From the IMG/VR virus record IMGVR_UViG_3300034145_000025, positions 1-40,074 of that record: 40,074 bases of DNA; one strand, written 5' to 3'. The notes under the pieces were generated by a model. The model was not told the DNA's origin. It made no database searches and saw only the letters and a program-made list of their open reading frames with translations. Made by a program: the position numbers and the translations under genes. This document shows, piece after piece, positions 6,164-11,708 of the stretch (its first letter is position 1; each line of letters starts with the position of its first letter). This DNA comes from a virus.

Positions 6164-6528
6164 TAGCCTTCTTCCCGGCTGGCCTTGCCGATGTCAGCCG
6201 ACACCCGATCGTGCGCCGCCAGCCCCAGCCCCAAAGCGATTTCCACCTTGAGCAGGGCTTGCTGGCGGCGTTCCAGCGAAACACTGTCCAGCAGTTCCAG
6301 CGCCGCGTTGAGGCGGTCGCGGGCTTCTTTGACCAATTGCTTCACCGGGAGGCGCAGATCGGCGGCGCGGCTGTGGCCGTGCTTGACCGCTTGTTCGATC
6401 CGCCGGTCGATCGCGGCGCGCACCGCCGGGCCGGAGACGGCGTTGATCAGCTCGTCCAGATCGAGGAGGCGGGGGAGCGGGCTGTCGTTCAAAGTGGTAC
6501 TTTGGACGAAGGGGGTTTCGGCGTTCAT
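6163..6528 (-). CDS. Hypothetical helical protein
   Basis: 121 aa, overlapping neighbours at both ends. Predicted all-helical (LLDLDELINAVSGPAVRAAI, QLVKEARDRLNAALELLDSV). Codons 8-14 (VQSTTLN) are hairpin copy 3, placed 18 bases after the start codon, where a stable structure could slow early translation. No family recognised. Confidence 0.6.
   Translation of the reverse strand: MNAETPFVQSTTLNDSPLPRLLDLDELINAVSGPAVRAAIDRRIEQAVKHGHSRAADLRLPVKQLVKEARDRLNAALELLDSVSLERRQQALLKVEIALGLGLAAHDRVSADIGKASREEG
6485..6509 (-). repeat. Hairpin family, copy 3
   Basis: CAAAGTGGTACTTTG (6490-6504) extended by TCGT (6485-6488) and ACGA (6506-6509) across one T/G mismatch. It lies in codons 7-15 of the gene at 6163-6528, and sense codons read VQSTTLN. 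Confidence 0.85.
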
Positions 6529-6803
6529 GGGAGCGGCTTCCCTTCCGAGTCGATCAGCTCCACGTCATCCGGCGATATGCCGCCGACGCGCAGGGCCTGT
6601 AGGCAGTGGGAGCATTCGTCGGCCTGGAAGGTGAGTTTGTCCCAGCGGACCGAGGATGCGCGCACGCGGCCAAGCGCCCCGGCGCCAACAGCGACGTAGC
6701 CGTTTTTGAAGCTCCTGCGGGTGCGCACCCGCAGGCCGTTGTGGGGGAAGTCGGCAAGGCGCTTCGGCCACGACTTTTGCCAGCGGGTACGATCCACGCT
6801 CAT
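6525..6803 (-). CDS. Hypothetical protein
   Basis: 92 aa. Basic N-terminus (RWQKSWPKRLADFPHNGLRV), a strand-rich middle and one CxxC (CSHC, about residue 64-67) followed by a short acidic tail. It is the first gene after a 136-bp gap that holds two hairpins, and its ribosome site is poor (CAGGTG). It may start a sub-segment of the operon or be read through. No family recognised. Confidence 0.55.
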   Translation of the reverse strand: MSVDRTRWQKSWPKRLADFPHNGLRVRTRRSFKNGYVAVGAGALGRVRASSVRWDKLTFQADECSHCLQALRVGGISPDDVELIDSEGKPLP

Positions 6804-6852
6804 GCCCGCACCTGTGCAATTGCGATGGAACCGGGCGGCGGGACTAGCGTTT

Positions 6853-6934
6853 CAACGCCATAGCTCCTCCCCCCCAGGAGCGCCCCATAGAGCCCGCCGC
6901 GGTAGAACAATGCCGCGGCGGGCTTTTTGTTTTT
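6853..6934 (+). ncRNA. Candidate plus-strand small RNA ending in an intrinsic terminator
   Basis: Between two leftward genes the plus strand carries a hairpin GCTCCT (6863-6868) / AGGAGC (6875-6880) with a C6 loop. Ten bases later comes a perfect 12-bp stem (6890-6901 / 6913-6924) with TTTTT-G-TTTTT. Two hairpins ending in a T tract, with CTCCTCCC (6864-6871) in the first, resemble anti-Shine-Dalgarno small RNAs known in alphaproteobacteria (cuckoo RNAs). No plus-strand promoter is evident, so this is a candidate only. On the other strand the same bases read GGGAGGAGCTATG and could be a ribosome site for a 5-codon leader. Confidence 0.3.
6890..6934 (+). terminator. Strong intrinsic terminator facing rightward
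   Basis: Perfect arms AGCCCGCCGCGG (6890-6901) and CCGCGGCGGGCT (6913-6924), 11-base loop, then T5-G-T5 (6924-6934). The T tract is on the plus strand only, so it stops rightward transcription although all genes here run leftward. It would protect the leftward operon from antisense transcription, or end a plus-strand small RNA. On the leftward RNA it is a strong hairpin without a U tract. Confidence 0.85.
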
Positions 6935-6939
6935 GCGGA

Positions 6940-7206
6940 TCATGATACGTCCGCCGCCAGAAGGACGATCTCGTAAATCTCCTCCTCACCAATTGTCTCA
7001 TAGGTGAGGCGAAGCCCCACGACCCGGAAGTCATTGCCAAGCTCGCCTTGATCAGCAGCGGCGACGCGAACGGTGGTGTCGGGATCGAAGCGCCCGCCGG
7101 TGCGCTCGGTGATCTGCGCCTTTGCATCCATGATCGCATCCGCAATTTCTTGGTAGCCGTAGAGGTCGCTCCACTCGTCGACGATCTCGATATCAGGCTC
7201 GCTCAT
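6940..7206 (-). CDS. Hypothetical acidic protein
   Basis: 88 aa, strongly acidic: MSEPDIEIVDEWSDLYG at the start, then ADAIMDAKAQITERTGGRF and a strand-rich end (RLTYETIGEEEIYEIVLLAA). The ATG overlaps the upstream stop (ATGA), with GGCAGGCAGGG before it. The acidic surface could mimic DNA, as in many small phage inhibitors, but that is only a guess from composition. Hairpin copy 4 lies 19 bases upstream of the start, and the terminator hairpin follows the stop. Confidence 0.6.
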   Translation of the reverse strand: MSEPDIEIVDEWSDLYGYQEIADAIMDAKAQITERTGGRFDPDTTVRVAAADQGELGNDFRVVGLRLTYETIGEEEIYEIVLLAADVS

Positions 7207-7460
7207 CCCTGCCTGCCTCCCCGGCCCAAAGTCGTACTTTGGGACGATGGAAATGCGGCGGGGCCGAGATCAGCGGCCCCGCCGCAGGTGCCCGGCGCGA
7301 AAGGGAGCAAAGCGCCGGAAGCGGGAAGTTCGATGCGCACCATGCCGCGCCCGCAGGCGCGGGCCCGCAGATATTCGCGCGGCGTGAACCAGGTGACCCG
7401 CGCCGGAGCGCGCCCCCTCGACACCGCTCGGGACAGGCTCCGGAAGAAGCGGCCGATCAT
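7203..7460 (-). CDS. Hypothetical basic protein with hairpin-encoded tail
   Basis: 85 aa. Basic N-terminus MIGRFFRSLSRAVSRGRAPA, then a strand-rich stretch (VTWFTPREYLRARACGRG). The last third is Gly/Ala/Pro-rich and encoded by two back-to-back hairpins (7255-7285 and copy 4 at 7225-7243), so the ancestral gene may have ended earlier. GGGAGG at 7 bases supports the start, and ATGA overlaps join it to both neighbours. No family recognised. Confidence 0.5.
   Translation of the reverse strand: MIGRFFRSLSRAVSRGRAPARVTWFTPREYLRARACGRGMVRIELPASGALLPFAPGTCGGAADLGPAAFPSSQSTTLGRGGRQG
7225..7243 (-). repeat. Hairpin family, copy 4
   Basis: CCCAAAGTCGTACTTTGGG on the plus strand: 8-bp perfect arms, centre CGT. 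Leftward sense reads S-QSTTLG in the 3' end of the gene at 7203-7460. It stops 19 bases before the next start codon (7206). Core AAAGTNNTACTTT shared with the other copies; outer three pairs are C/G. Confidence 0.85.
7255..7285. repeat. 12-bp stem hairpin next to copy 4
   Basis: Perfect arms GCGGCGGGGCCG (7255-7266) and CGGCCCCGCCGC (7274-7285), 7-base loop, lying in the 3' part of the gene at 7203-7460, 11 bases before hairpin copy 4. No T tract on either strand. The pair of hairpins looks like a structured intergenic segment that the reading frame now runs through. Confidence 0.7.
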
Positions 7461-7765
7461 GGACGTGCCTCCCGTTCAACGGTTTCCGCCGAACTGATGA
7501 TCGCTTCACCGATCGCGCGCGCTTCCGCGGGGTCCATTGCGACGTAAAAGCCGAGGTGGCGCAGGTCCGGCTCCAGCGTCAGCGCCATGAAGACCATGAC
7601 GAAGTGCCCGGCAACATGCTGGGCGTCGCCGGTCGTGATGTTTGTGCATTGCATCGCCGCAACCGTGGGGCCATTCGGGATGGCGAACGGGAACATGCCT
7701 AGGTTCGGGCATTCGGCCGTTTCTTCCGCATAGCCGGGGCGCTGGTAGCTCGGTACGCTCTTCAT
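7457..7765 (-). CDS. Hypothetical phage protein
   Basis: 102 aa, ATG overlaps the upstream stop (ATGA). The pattern is MFPFAIPNGPTVAAMQCT, then strands (HFVMVFMALTLEPDLRHLGF) and a helix (AEARAIGEAIISSAETVE). It reads like a single alpha/beta domain in good codon use, but I cannot name a family. Confidence 0.6.
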   Translation of the reverse strand: MKSVPSYQRPGYAEETAECPNLGMFPFAIPNGPTVAAMQCTNITTGDAQHVAGHFVMVFMALTLEPDLRHLGFYVAMDPAEARAIGEAIISSAETVEREARP

Positions 7766-8169
7766 GCGGCTTCCCTTTCGGCGGCTTCTTCGGCGCGGGC
7801 ATCGCGGCGGGCGAGCGTCAGGAGACGGCCCCGGACGCTGTTGCTTTTGCGGTCCAGGCGGCGCGCGATCTCGCCGATCTTCACGCCTCTCATGTCGAGG
7901 ACGCGGAGCAGCGCGTCGTCCGCCTCGCTATAGGGGCGAACGACGTGCCCGTTGCGCTGGTACGCCGCGCTTTTCTGGTGCGGCCTGCCGCGCAGCCGCG
8001 GCGGCGCGTCGGCGCCGTTCTTCATGCACTGCCAGTTGATCGCCGAGCCGCTGATCTTCGTGCCGGCGGCGGTGAAATGCTCGGCGATCCGCTTGGGGCT
8101 CCAGCCCCGCTCGCGAAGCCGGCACATCTCCTCGATCTGCGTATCGCTCAAGATCCGCGAGCCGCTCAC
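7762..8169 (-). CDS. Putative DNA-binding protein with two HTH segments
   Basis: 135 aa from GTG 8167-8169 (GTGA overlap with the upstream stop). Residues about 8-45 look like a resolvase-type HTH: LSDTQIEEMCRLRERGWSPK, then RIAEHF. Residues about 80-125 look like a second, Myb/SANT-like unit: YSEADDALLRVLDMRGVKIG, then EIARRLDRKSNSVRGRLL. The GxxxxxIAxxLxRxxxSV pattern is the one seen in small bacterial and phage Myb-like regulators. Likely a transcriptional regulator or DNA organiser; its target is unknown. Confidence 0.65.
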   Translation of the reverse strand: MSGSRILSDTQIEEMCRLRERGWSPKRIAEHFTAAGTKISGSAINWQCMKNGADAPPRLRGRPHQKSAAYQRNGHVVRPYSEADDALLRVLDMRGVKIGEIARRLDRKSNSVRGRLLTLARRDARAEEAAEREAA

Positions 8170-8486
8170 GCCGCCTGCTCCGTCACGGAGCGGAAGTGGT
8201 CTAGGATGAGGCGCTTCTCAGCTTCCAGCTTTTGAAGATCGATCTCGAAATGCTTGGCGAGCAGCTCCTCCGTGGTGAGGGCGGCGGAGACATAGCGGGT
8301 GCTGTACCCGTTCTCCAGGCGCTCACAGATTTCGTAGCCCTGCTCCTCCAGCCACTCCACAAAGCTGCCGACGATCTGGTTGGCGCCGTACAGCGCCTTG
8401 ATCCGGTTGTGCTCGGGCGTGGCCGGGGGTGCCCCGGCAGCCGGAGCAGAAGGAGCGGCAGCGACTGCGCCGGGTGACGTTGCCAT
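8166..8486 (-). CDS. Hypothetical protein with Ala/Pro N-terminus
   Basis: 106 aa from the ATG at 8484-8486 (GGGGAGG upstream, TAATG joint). The first 24 residues are an Ala/Pro linker (MATSPGAVAAAPSAPAAGAP). The remainder is a compact helical unit, NRIKALYGANQIVGSFVEWL to the end, with an acidic C-terminal helix. No known domain. The upstream extension is arginine-rich out-of-frame coding and was rejected. Confidence 0.6.
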   Translation of the reverse strand: MATSPGAVAAAPSAPAAGAPPATPEHNRIKALYGANQIVGSFVEWLEEQGYEICERLENGYSTRYVSAALTTEELLAKHFEIDLQKLEAEKRLILDHFRSVTEQAA

Positions 8487-8932
8487 TATGCCGCCTCCCC
8501 GAATTGCAGCGCGGAGGCATCGAGCTTGTTGGCCCATTCGGCGGCTTCGGCGTCGGCGTCGGCGGCGGCGTGGGTGGGGAAGGTCTGGTCGAACCAGGCA
8601 AGCACGGCGGCGAGCGGCCAGCGGCTCGTTTTGCACACGGCTTGCGGGGTGCCGCCGATCAGCTCGCCCTTCAGCTTGCGGAAGCCCAAGGGCGCCGGAA
8701 AGCCGCGCGTCCGCATCAGTTCGCGCACAAGGTCGACCAGGGTGCGGATCGCGGCGTCGCGCCGGCCGAGGCGGCGGGCGATGAAATCGAGCCCGACATC
8801 GCGCTGCGCGACCGGGCCGCTGTGAACAAGCGCCACCGTCTCCCGCCGCGGCGCGGGGGTGGGGCAATCAACACGTGGGTTGAAGGGACGCCGCGGCGAG
8901 AGAGCGGGCAGCGATGCAGGGAGGCCGTTCAT
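8486..8932 (-). CDS. Hypothetical protein, possible winged-helix DNA binder
   Basis: 148 aa from the ATG at 8930-8932, which overlaps the stop of the upstream zinc-ribbon gene (ATGA). The middle is helical (AAIRTLVDLVRELMRTRGFP). It is followed by a segment ending in SRWPLAAVLAWFDQTFP, reminiscent of the R-W-x-x-x-x-V-x-x-W end of AlpA/excisionase-like winged helices. If correct it could be a regulator or excisionase partner for the integrase; the match is weak and the gene lies far from int. Confidence 0.5.
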   Translation of the reverse strand: MNGLPASLPALSPRRPFNPRVDCPTPAPRRETVALVHSGPVAQRDVGLDFIARRLGRRDAAIRTLVDLVRELMRTRGFPAPLGFRKLKGELIGGTPQAVCKTSRWPLAAVLAWFDQTFPTHAAADADAEAAEWANKLDASALQFGEAA

Positions 8933-9087
8933 TGGGCCACCGCCTGCGGCTCGCCGCAATATGTGCAATTTCGATACGGGCCATTGGGCCCATGGAAGGT
9001 GTGGCCGAGGCCACGCTTACCGCAAGTTGGGCAGATGCCCTTTTCGCGCTTGGCGCGCTTGGCGCCTGGTAGGGGGTGAGTAGACAC
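8929..9087 (-). CDS. Small double zinc-knuckle protein, first gene of the leftward operon
   Basis: 52 aa. GTG start at 9085-9087 with GCGGAGG eight bases upstream. Two CxxC pairs, ICPTCGKRG and NCTYCGEP, spaced about 22 residues apart, form a probable four-Cys zinc ribbon. The basic stretch GAKRAKREKG precedes them. It is the promoter-proximal gene, about 30 bases downstream of the predicted leftward promoter -10, so it should be among the first products made on induction. Nucleic-acid or host RNA polymerase binding would fit but is not shown. Confidence 0.65.
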   Translation of the reverse strand: MSTHPLPGAKRAKREKGICPTCGKRGLGHTFHGPNGPYRNCTYCGEPQAVAQ

Positions 9088-9119
9088 TGACGGCCTCCGC
9101 AGGAAATCCTGTGAAGGCG

Positions 9120-9149
9120 CTTATGTTCGCGATTTGCTTACACTGTCAA
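9120..9149 (-). promoter_or_regulatory. Leftward early promoter
   Basis: On the minus strand TTGACA (9149-9144) is followed after 18 bases by CATAAG (9125-9120). The -35 is a perfect consensus and the -10 matches TATAAT at four positions. It faces the zinc-knuckle gene at 9087 and the whole leftward operon. Operators lie on both sides of the -35, and the lower one spans the spacer up to the -10, so repressor binding should block it. Confidence 0.7.
9125..9141. promoter_or_regulatory. Repressor operator, left site 2
   Basis: GTTCGCGATTTGCTTAC, 13 of 17 bases identical to the perfect palindromic site at 9989-10005. It overlaps the spacer and last -10 base of the leftward promoter. Its centre is 32 bp (three helical turns) from the other left site, which would suit cooperative binding. 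Confidence 0.65.
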
Positions 9150-9156
9150 CAACAAA

Positions 9157-9173
9157 GTTAGCGATGCGCTTAC
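9157..9173. promoter_or_regulatory. Repressor operator, left site 1
   Basis: GTTAGCGATGCGCTTAC, 15 of 17 bases identical to the site at 9989-10005. It lies just upstream of the leftward -35 and overlaps the final codons and stop of the membrane-protein gene that is transcribed with the repressor. Confidence 0.75.
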
Positions 9174-9577
9174 AGCGAAATTTCCTGATTTCCGAACATC
9201 CGGAGGGCAAACAGGGCGGAGACAGTGACCAAGATGAGGATCGGCGCGGCCGTTTCTAACGCACCCATGCGCTTTGTTACCAGGGATCGCCCTTCCTCCG
9301 TTTTCGGGAGCGCCACGGCAAGTGACGCAACGAGCAAGGGCGCGAGGAGGACTGCCGCCGGTAGGATGAAAAGAATTACCCAAAGGCCGAAATATGCGCT
9401 CCCCAGCCACATAGCCGCGAGAAAAGCAGGCCATTTCGAGATTGTTCGAACAACGTACCAGAGTGCGCCATGCGGTGGCGCCGGGCCCCAGGCACCGGCG
9501 AAAGCGCGGGCCACGGAGATTTGCGCTACCATCAGCGTTAACGCCGTAACGACCAGCAATGCGGCGACAGCTGACAT
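9170..9577 (-). CDS. Four-helix membrane protein made with the repressor (exclusion candidate)
   Basis: 135 aa, joined to the repressor gene by TAATG, so it should be expressed in the lysogen. Hydrophobic segments: residues about 2-22 (VAALLVVTALTLMVAQISVA), two close helices around 48-90 (FLAAMWLGSAYFGLWVILF, then PAAVLLAPLLVASLAVAL) and about 110-126 (PILILVTVSALFALRMF). Between the last two is a basic loop (TEEGRSLVTKRM). No enzymatic motif and no family recognised. Membrane proteins co-transcribed with a prophage repressor are often superinfection-exclusion or lysogenic-conversion proteins; that role is inferred from position only. Its stop codon lies inside a repressor operator. Confidence 0.7.
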   Translation of the reverse strand: MSAVAALLVVTALTLMVAQISVARAFAGAWGPAPPHGALWYVVRTISKWPAFLAAMWLGSAYFGLWVILFILPAAVLLAPLLVASLAVALPKTEEGRSLVTKRMGALETAAPILILVTVSALFALRMFGNQEISL

Positions 9578-9918
9578 TATGCCGCCGATGCAGCGTCCTC
9601 GGTGCGATAAGGAATGAGCGCTTCCGTGACCCGCTCAACGCTACGCTGCTGGTCCGGCGTTGCCGCCCGATAGCGCGCAATGATTTCCCGTTCCGCATCC
9701 GAGAGGTGGAGCGGATTGTCCTTCAGGGTCAGGAGATCGGCCGGCATCACGCCAAGGGCGGGCGCTATTCTGCGCATCCACTCAACCGTTAGCTGGATAT
9801 TGCCACGCTCCAAATCCGAGATTTGCGGTTTCGAGCAGCCGACTGCGATCGCAAGGGCATCCTGCGACAAACTCTTCGCGGCTCGAAGCTCACGGATCCT
9901 GTTCGGATAATCCGACAT
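9577..9918 (-). CDS. CI-type prophage repressor, short form
   Basis: 113 aa from the ATG at 9916-9918. Residues about 7-62 are a classic XRE/lambda-type helix-turn-helix domain: IRELRAAKSLSQDALAIAVG, CSKPQISDLERGN, then MRRIAPALGVMPADLL. Only about 45 further residues follow (DAEREIIARYRAATPDQQRS and tail), so the LexA-like self-cleaving peptidase domain of lambda CI is absent. It would hold lysogeny by binding the GTNAGCGATNCGCTTAC sites. No clear ribosome site precedes it, so leaderless or weak translation is possible. It lies back-to-back with the Cro-like gene, the standard switch arrangement. Confidence 0.9.
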   Translation of the reverse strand: MSDYPNRIRELRAAKSLSQDALAIAVGCSKPQISDLERGNIQLTVEWMRRIAPALGVMPADLLTLKDNPLHLSDAEREIIARYRAATPDQQRSVERVTEALIPYRTEDAASAA

Positions 9919-10014
9919 AGCCGTAAGCCGTATGATTTGCGCGGACACAAAAACAGGCGCTAATCCCCGAACATTGGATTGTAAAGATGTAAGCGATCCG
10001 CTTACAGTCTTTTC
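9919..10014. promoter_or_regulatory. Repressor/Cro intergenic control region
   Basis: 96-bp divergent gap. On the rightward side -35 TTGTAA (9979-9984), 18-base spacer and -10 TACAGT (10003-10008) would start transcription near 10015, the A of the Cro-like ATG. A perfect operator GTAAGCGATCCGCTTAC (9989-10005) fills the spacer. A weaker half-matching site (GTAAGC at 9923-9928) lies just upstream of the repressor start. No convincing repressor promoter hexamers were found, though transcription must start here. Confidence 0.7.
9989..10005. promoter_or_regulatory. Repressor operator, right site
   Basis: GTAAGCGATCCGCTTAC: 7-bp perfect arms GTAAGCG / CGCTTAC around ATC, the best copy of the operator family. 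It sits between the -35 and -10 of the rightward promoter, so a bound repressor should exclude RNA polymerase. Confidence 0.8.
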
Positions 10015-10320
10015 ATGTCCGAAGCCGCCCACCCCCTGCGCGCCTGGCGCCTCAGCCAAGAGCCCAAGCTGACGCTTGACGCGGCGGCCGCCGGCGTCGG
10101 AACGTTTCGCGGCACGTGGTACGACTGGGAAACCGGACGGCGCATCCCGGATCGCAGCTACATGGCAAAGCTCTATCGCTACACCGGCGGCGCCGTCACC
10201 CCCAACGACTTCTACGAGCTGCCCGATCTCGGCACGTTGTCGCTCGACCTTCGCGAGCCTGCGCCTTCTGCGCCGCTCCTCGACGCGGTTGCTGCAACGA
10301 AACTTGAGCACGCGGCATGA
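10015..10320 (+). CDS. Cro-like HTH repressor
   Basis: 101 aa. Residues about 6-70 form the phage Cro/Cro-like HTH seen in many proteobacterial prophages: LRAWRLSQEPKLTLDAAAAG, TWYDWETGRRIPDRSYMAKL, then YRYTGGAVTPNDFYELPD. The WYDWE.G.RIP...YM..LY.YT pattern is characteristic. The C-terminal 30 residues are a flexible Pro/Ala tail. There is no Shine-Dalgarno, and the predicted transcription start coincides with the ATG, so the mRNA is probably leaderless. First gene of the rightward transcript; expected to shut down the repressor promoter after induction. Confidence 0.85.
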   Translation: MSEAAHPLRAWRLSQEPKLTLDAAAAGVGTFRGTWYDWETGRRIPDRSYMAKLYRYTGGAVTPNDFYELPDLGTLSLDLREPAPSAPLLDAVAATKLEHAA

Positions 10321-10496
10321 GCGCGCTGAACCATTACCCATCTGGTTCTCCACGGAAGAACGGCGCTCAACCCCCACCAGGCCGAGTCGCCGTGGGGGCA
10401 AGGTTTCACCGCGCACCTTGCTGGGAGATTAACAAAAACGGACATTGTTCGCTCCGTTTCGGCGTTTTCGGCAAGATACGGGAAGTTCGGGCGTGA
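10317..10496 (+). CDS. Small hypothetical protein after Cro
   Basis: 59 aa, overlapping the Cro-like gene by ATGA and the next gene by GTGA. Basic, with a Pro-rich middle (GAQPPPGRVAVGARF) and a C-terminal NGHCSLRFGVFGKIREV. Two small inverted repeats (10371-10398, and GCAAGGT/ACCTTGC after it) lie inside it, so this stretch may instead be a structured leader with attenuator function. Coding call rests mainly on the overlapping start and stop signals. Confidence 0.4.
   Translation: MSALNHYPSGSPRKNGAQPPPGRVAVGARFHRAPCWEINKNGHCSLRFGVFGKIREVRA
10371..10398 (+). repeat. Hairpin downstream of Cro, possible early terminator or attenuator
   Basis: CCCCCAC (10371-10377) and GTGGGGG (10392-10398) with a 14-base loop. 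A second inverted repeat GCAAGGT / ACCTTGC follows at once. No T tract follows. The position right after cro is where lambdoid phages carry a regulated terminator, so attenuation of the rightward transcript is possible. Confidence 0.4.
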
Positions 10497-10687
10497 CCGC
10501 CTCGGACCAAACCCGGCGTAACCGCGTCACCGCCGGCAAGAAAGCCGCCGCGACCGTCAAGGCGCGGCGGGTGCAGCGCAACGACCGGTTCGGGCCGGAA
10601 GGCAGCCACCGCGGCTCAACGCCGGTGGAGTGGGATTTCGCGGGTGTGCTGGCGCGGCTTCGCGCACGCCAGGGACAGGGAAGCTAG
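10493..10687 (+). CDS. Small basic hypothetical protein
   Basis: 64 aa from GTG 10493 (GTGA overlap). Very basic N-terminal half (RRNRVTAGKKAAATVKARRV) followed by GSHRGSTPVEWDFAGVLARL. The basic region could bind nucleic acid. No family recognised. The gene is followed after two bases by the small membrane protein. Confidence 0.5.
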   Translation: MTASDQTRRNRVTAGKKAAATVKARRVQRNDRFGPEGSHRGSTPVEWDFAGVLARLRARQGQGS

Positions 10688-10689
10688 AG

Positions 10690-10872
10690 ATGCGTCCGGG
10701 GGGACTTTCCGACATTCTGGTGACGATCGCGGAGCCGGTGGGCGCCGTGATCCTCCTTATCCTGTTCGCCCGCATCGGCGCGGTGATCAGCGCCGGCATC
10801 GATCAGTTGTTCGACCGGCGGTGGAGCGACGTTGCCGGCGAACCGCCGCACGTTCCGGATGACGTGCAATGA
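10690..10872 (+). CDS. Small single-span membrane protein
   Basis: 60 aa from the ATG at 10690 with GGGAAG upstream. One hydrophobic helix, about residues 9-34 (ILVTIAEPVGAVILLILFAR and IGAVISAGI), then a short soluble tail (FDRRWSDVAGEPPHVPDDVQ). It overlaps the next gene by ATGA. An early small membrane protein could act at the host envelope; nothing more specific can be read. Confidence 0.6.
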   Translation: MRPGGLSDILVTIAEPVGAVILLILFARIGAVISAGIDQLFDRRWSDVAGEPPHVPDDVQ

Positions 10873-11453
10873 GCGAGTGCGGCTTCCTGGCACACGATCC
10901 GGCGCGCGGGCGCAGCCTTGCCGCGCGGCTTGCCGAATGGCGGGCAGCGGCGCCGATGCTCACGTCTACACAGGATGCCTTGTTCGGCGTTGGCGACGAA
11001 ACCTTGCAGCGCATCGAGCGCGGCGAGGTGGAGCCGGAGCCGGAGCTTGCCGAGCGTATTCAATCCGTTCTGGACCATTATCAATCCATTCCGGTGCGTT
11101 TCTCCTCAGGGGGAGCATCGGCGCCGTTCGCGAGTGCGTCCCTCCCGGGCGAAGCGAATGGCGGGGGCGCCGCAGCCCACCCAGCGAAGGCGCGCAACCC
11201 AGGCGCCCCTTCACGCGGCGCCCCGCTTCATTTCCCCGACGCCCCCGTTTCTCCCCAAGCCCACCCCGGCCGCCCCAGCTTCACGCTGGAAACGCCCGAC
11301 GAAGGCGGCGCGCACGTCAACATGCACCTTGGCGGGCGCGTCTTTCCGCTGCCCTTGCCGGTGGCGCAGTCGATCGCCGCCGACCTGTTTCTTCTGCTCA
11401 GCCTTGCCGCCGAGCCGAACCTGTTCCGCACCGCCGAAAGGGTGAGCCGATGA
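10869..11453 (+). CDS. Hypothetical protein with HTH-like N-terminus
   Basis: 194 aa. Residues about 15-70 (LAARLAEWRAAAPMLTSTQD, then GVGDETLQRIERGEVEPEPE) resemble an XRE-type HTH. A long Pro/Ala/Gly-rich linker (about 80-135) follows, then a strand-rich C-terminal part (HVNMHLGGRVFPLPLPVAQS). ATGA overlaps at both ends. Could be a regulator with a separate effector domain; confidence in the HTH is low. Confidence 0.55.
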   Translation: MSECGFLAHDPARGRSLAARLAEWRAAAPMLTSTQDALFGVGDETLQRIERGEVEPEPELAERIQSVLDHYQSIPVRFSSGGASAPFASASLPGEANGGGAAAHPAKARNPGAPSRGAPLHFPDAPVSPQAHPGRPSFTLETPDEGGAHVNMHLGGRVFPLPLPVAQSIAADLFLLLSLAAEPNLFRTAERVSR

Positions 11454-11707
11454 ACCTTACTGCCCAGGACCTTTTGCGCGCCATGGCGCCCGCCGAAAAC
11501 ATCGCGCCGGTGGTGCCGGACAACGACGTCGATCTGCCGGACGGCCCCTGCAACGGGCTTCTGGTGACGGCGGCGGGCAATCTCAGCCTGGTCGCGGCGG
11601 GCGGCGGCGCAAGCGGCACCTTCGCGGTCGCGGCCGGGCAGCTCGTCCCGGTGCGCGTCGCCCGCGTCCTTGCCGCCACCACCGCCGCCCTTCTGGCGCT
11701 CTATTGA
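11450..11707 (+). CDS. Spike-base-like protein (RCAP_Rcc01079-type)
   Basis: 85 aa. The pattern DVDLPDGPCNGLLVTAAGNL, then LVPVRVARVLAATTAALLAL + Y, matches the small spike base protein family known from the Rhodobacter gene transfer agent region and many alphaproteobacterial phages: LPGGPCRALYV..AGD, a strand-rich middle, and PVRV.RV.ATGTTA..I.ALY at the end. Such proteins are virion tail/spike parts, so its place in the early region before the primase is odd. It overlaps the previous gene by ATGA. The family match is from memory of the pattern; fold and role should be tested. Confidence 0.65.
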   Translation: MNLTAQDLLRAMAPAENIAPVVPDNDVDLPDGPCNGLLVTAAGNLSLVAAGGGASGTFAVAAGQLVPVRVARVLAATTAALLALY

Positions 11708-11708
11708 A

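Noticed and set aside
10832-11449. Plus-strand frame extending the spike-base-like gene upstream to 10832
   Set aside because: The extension overlaps two better genes in another frame and is Arg/Pro-rich; the ATG at 11450 has an ATGA joint.
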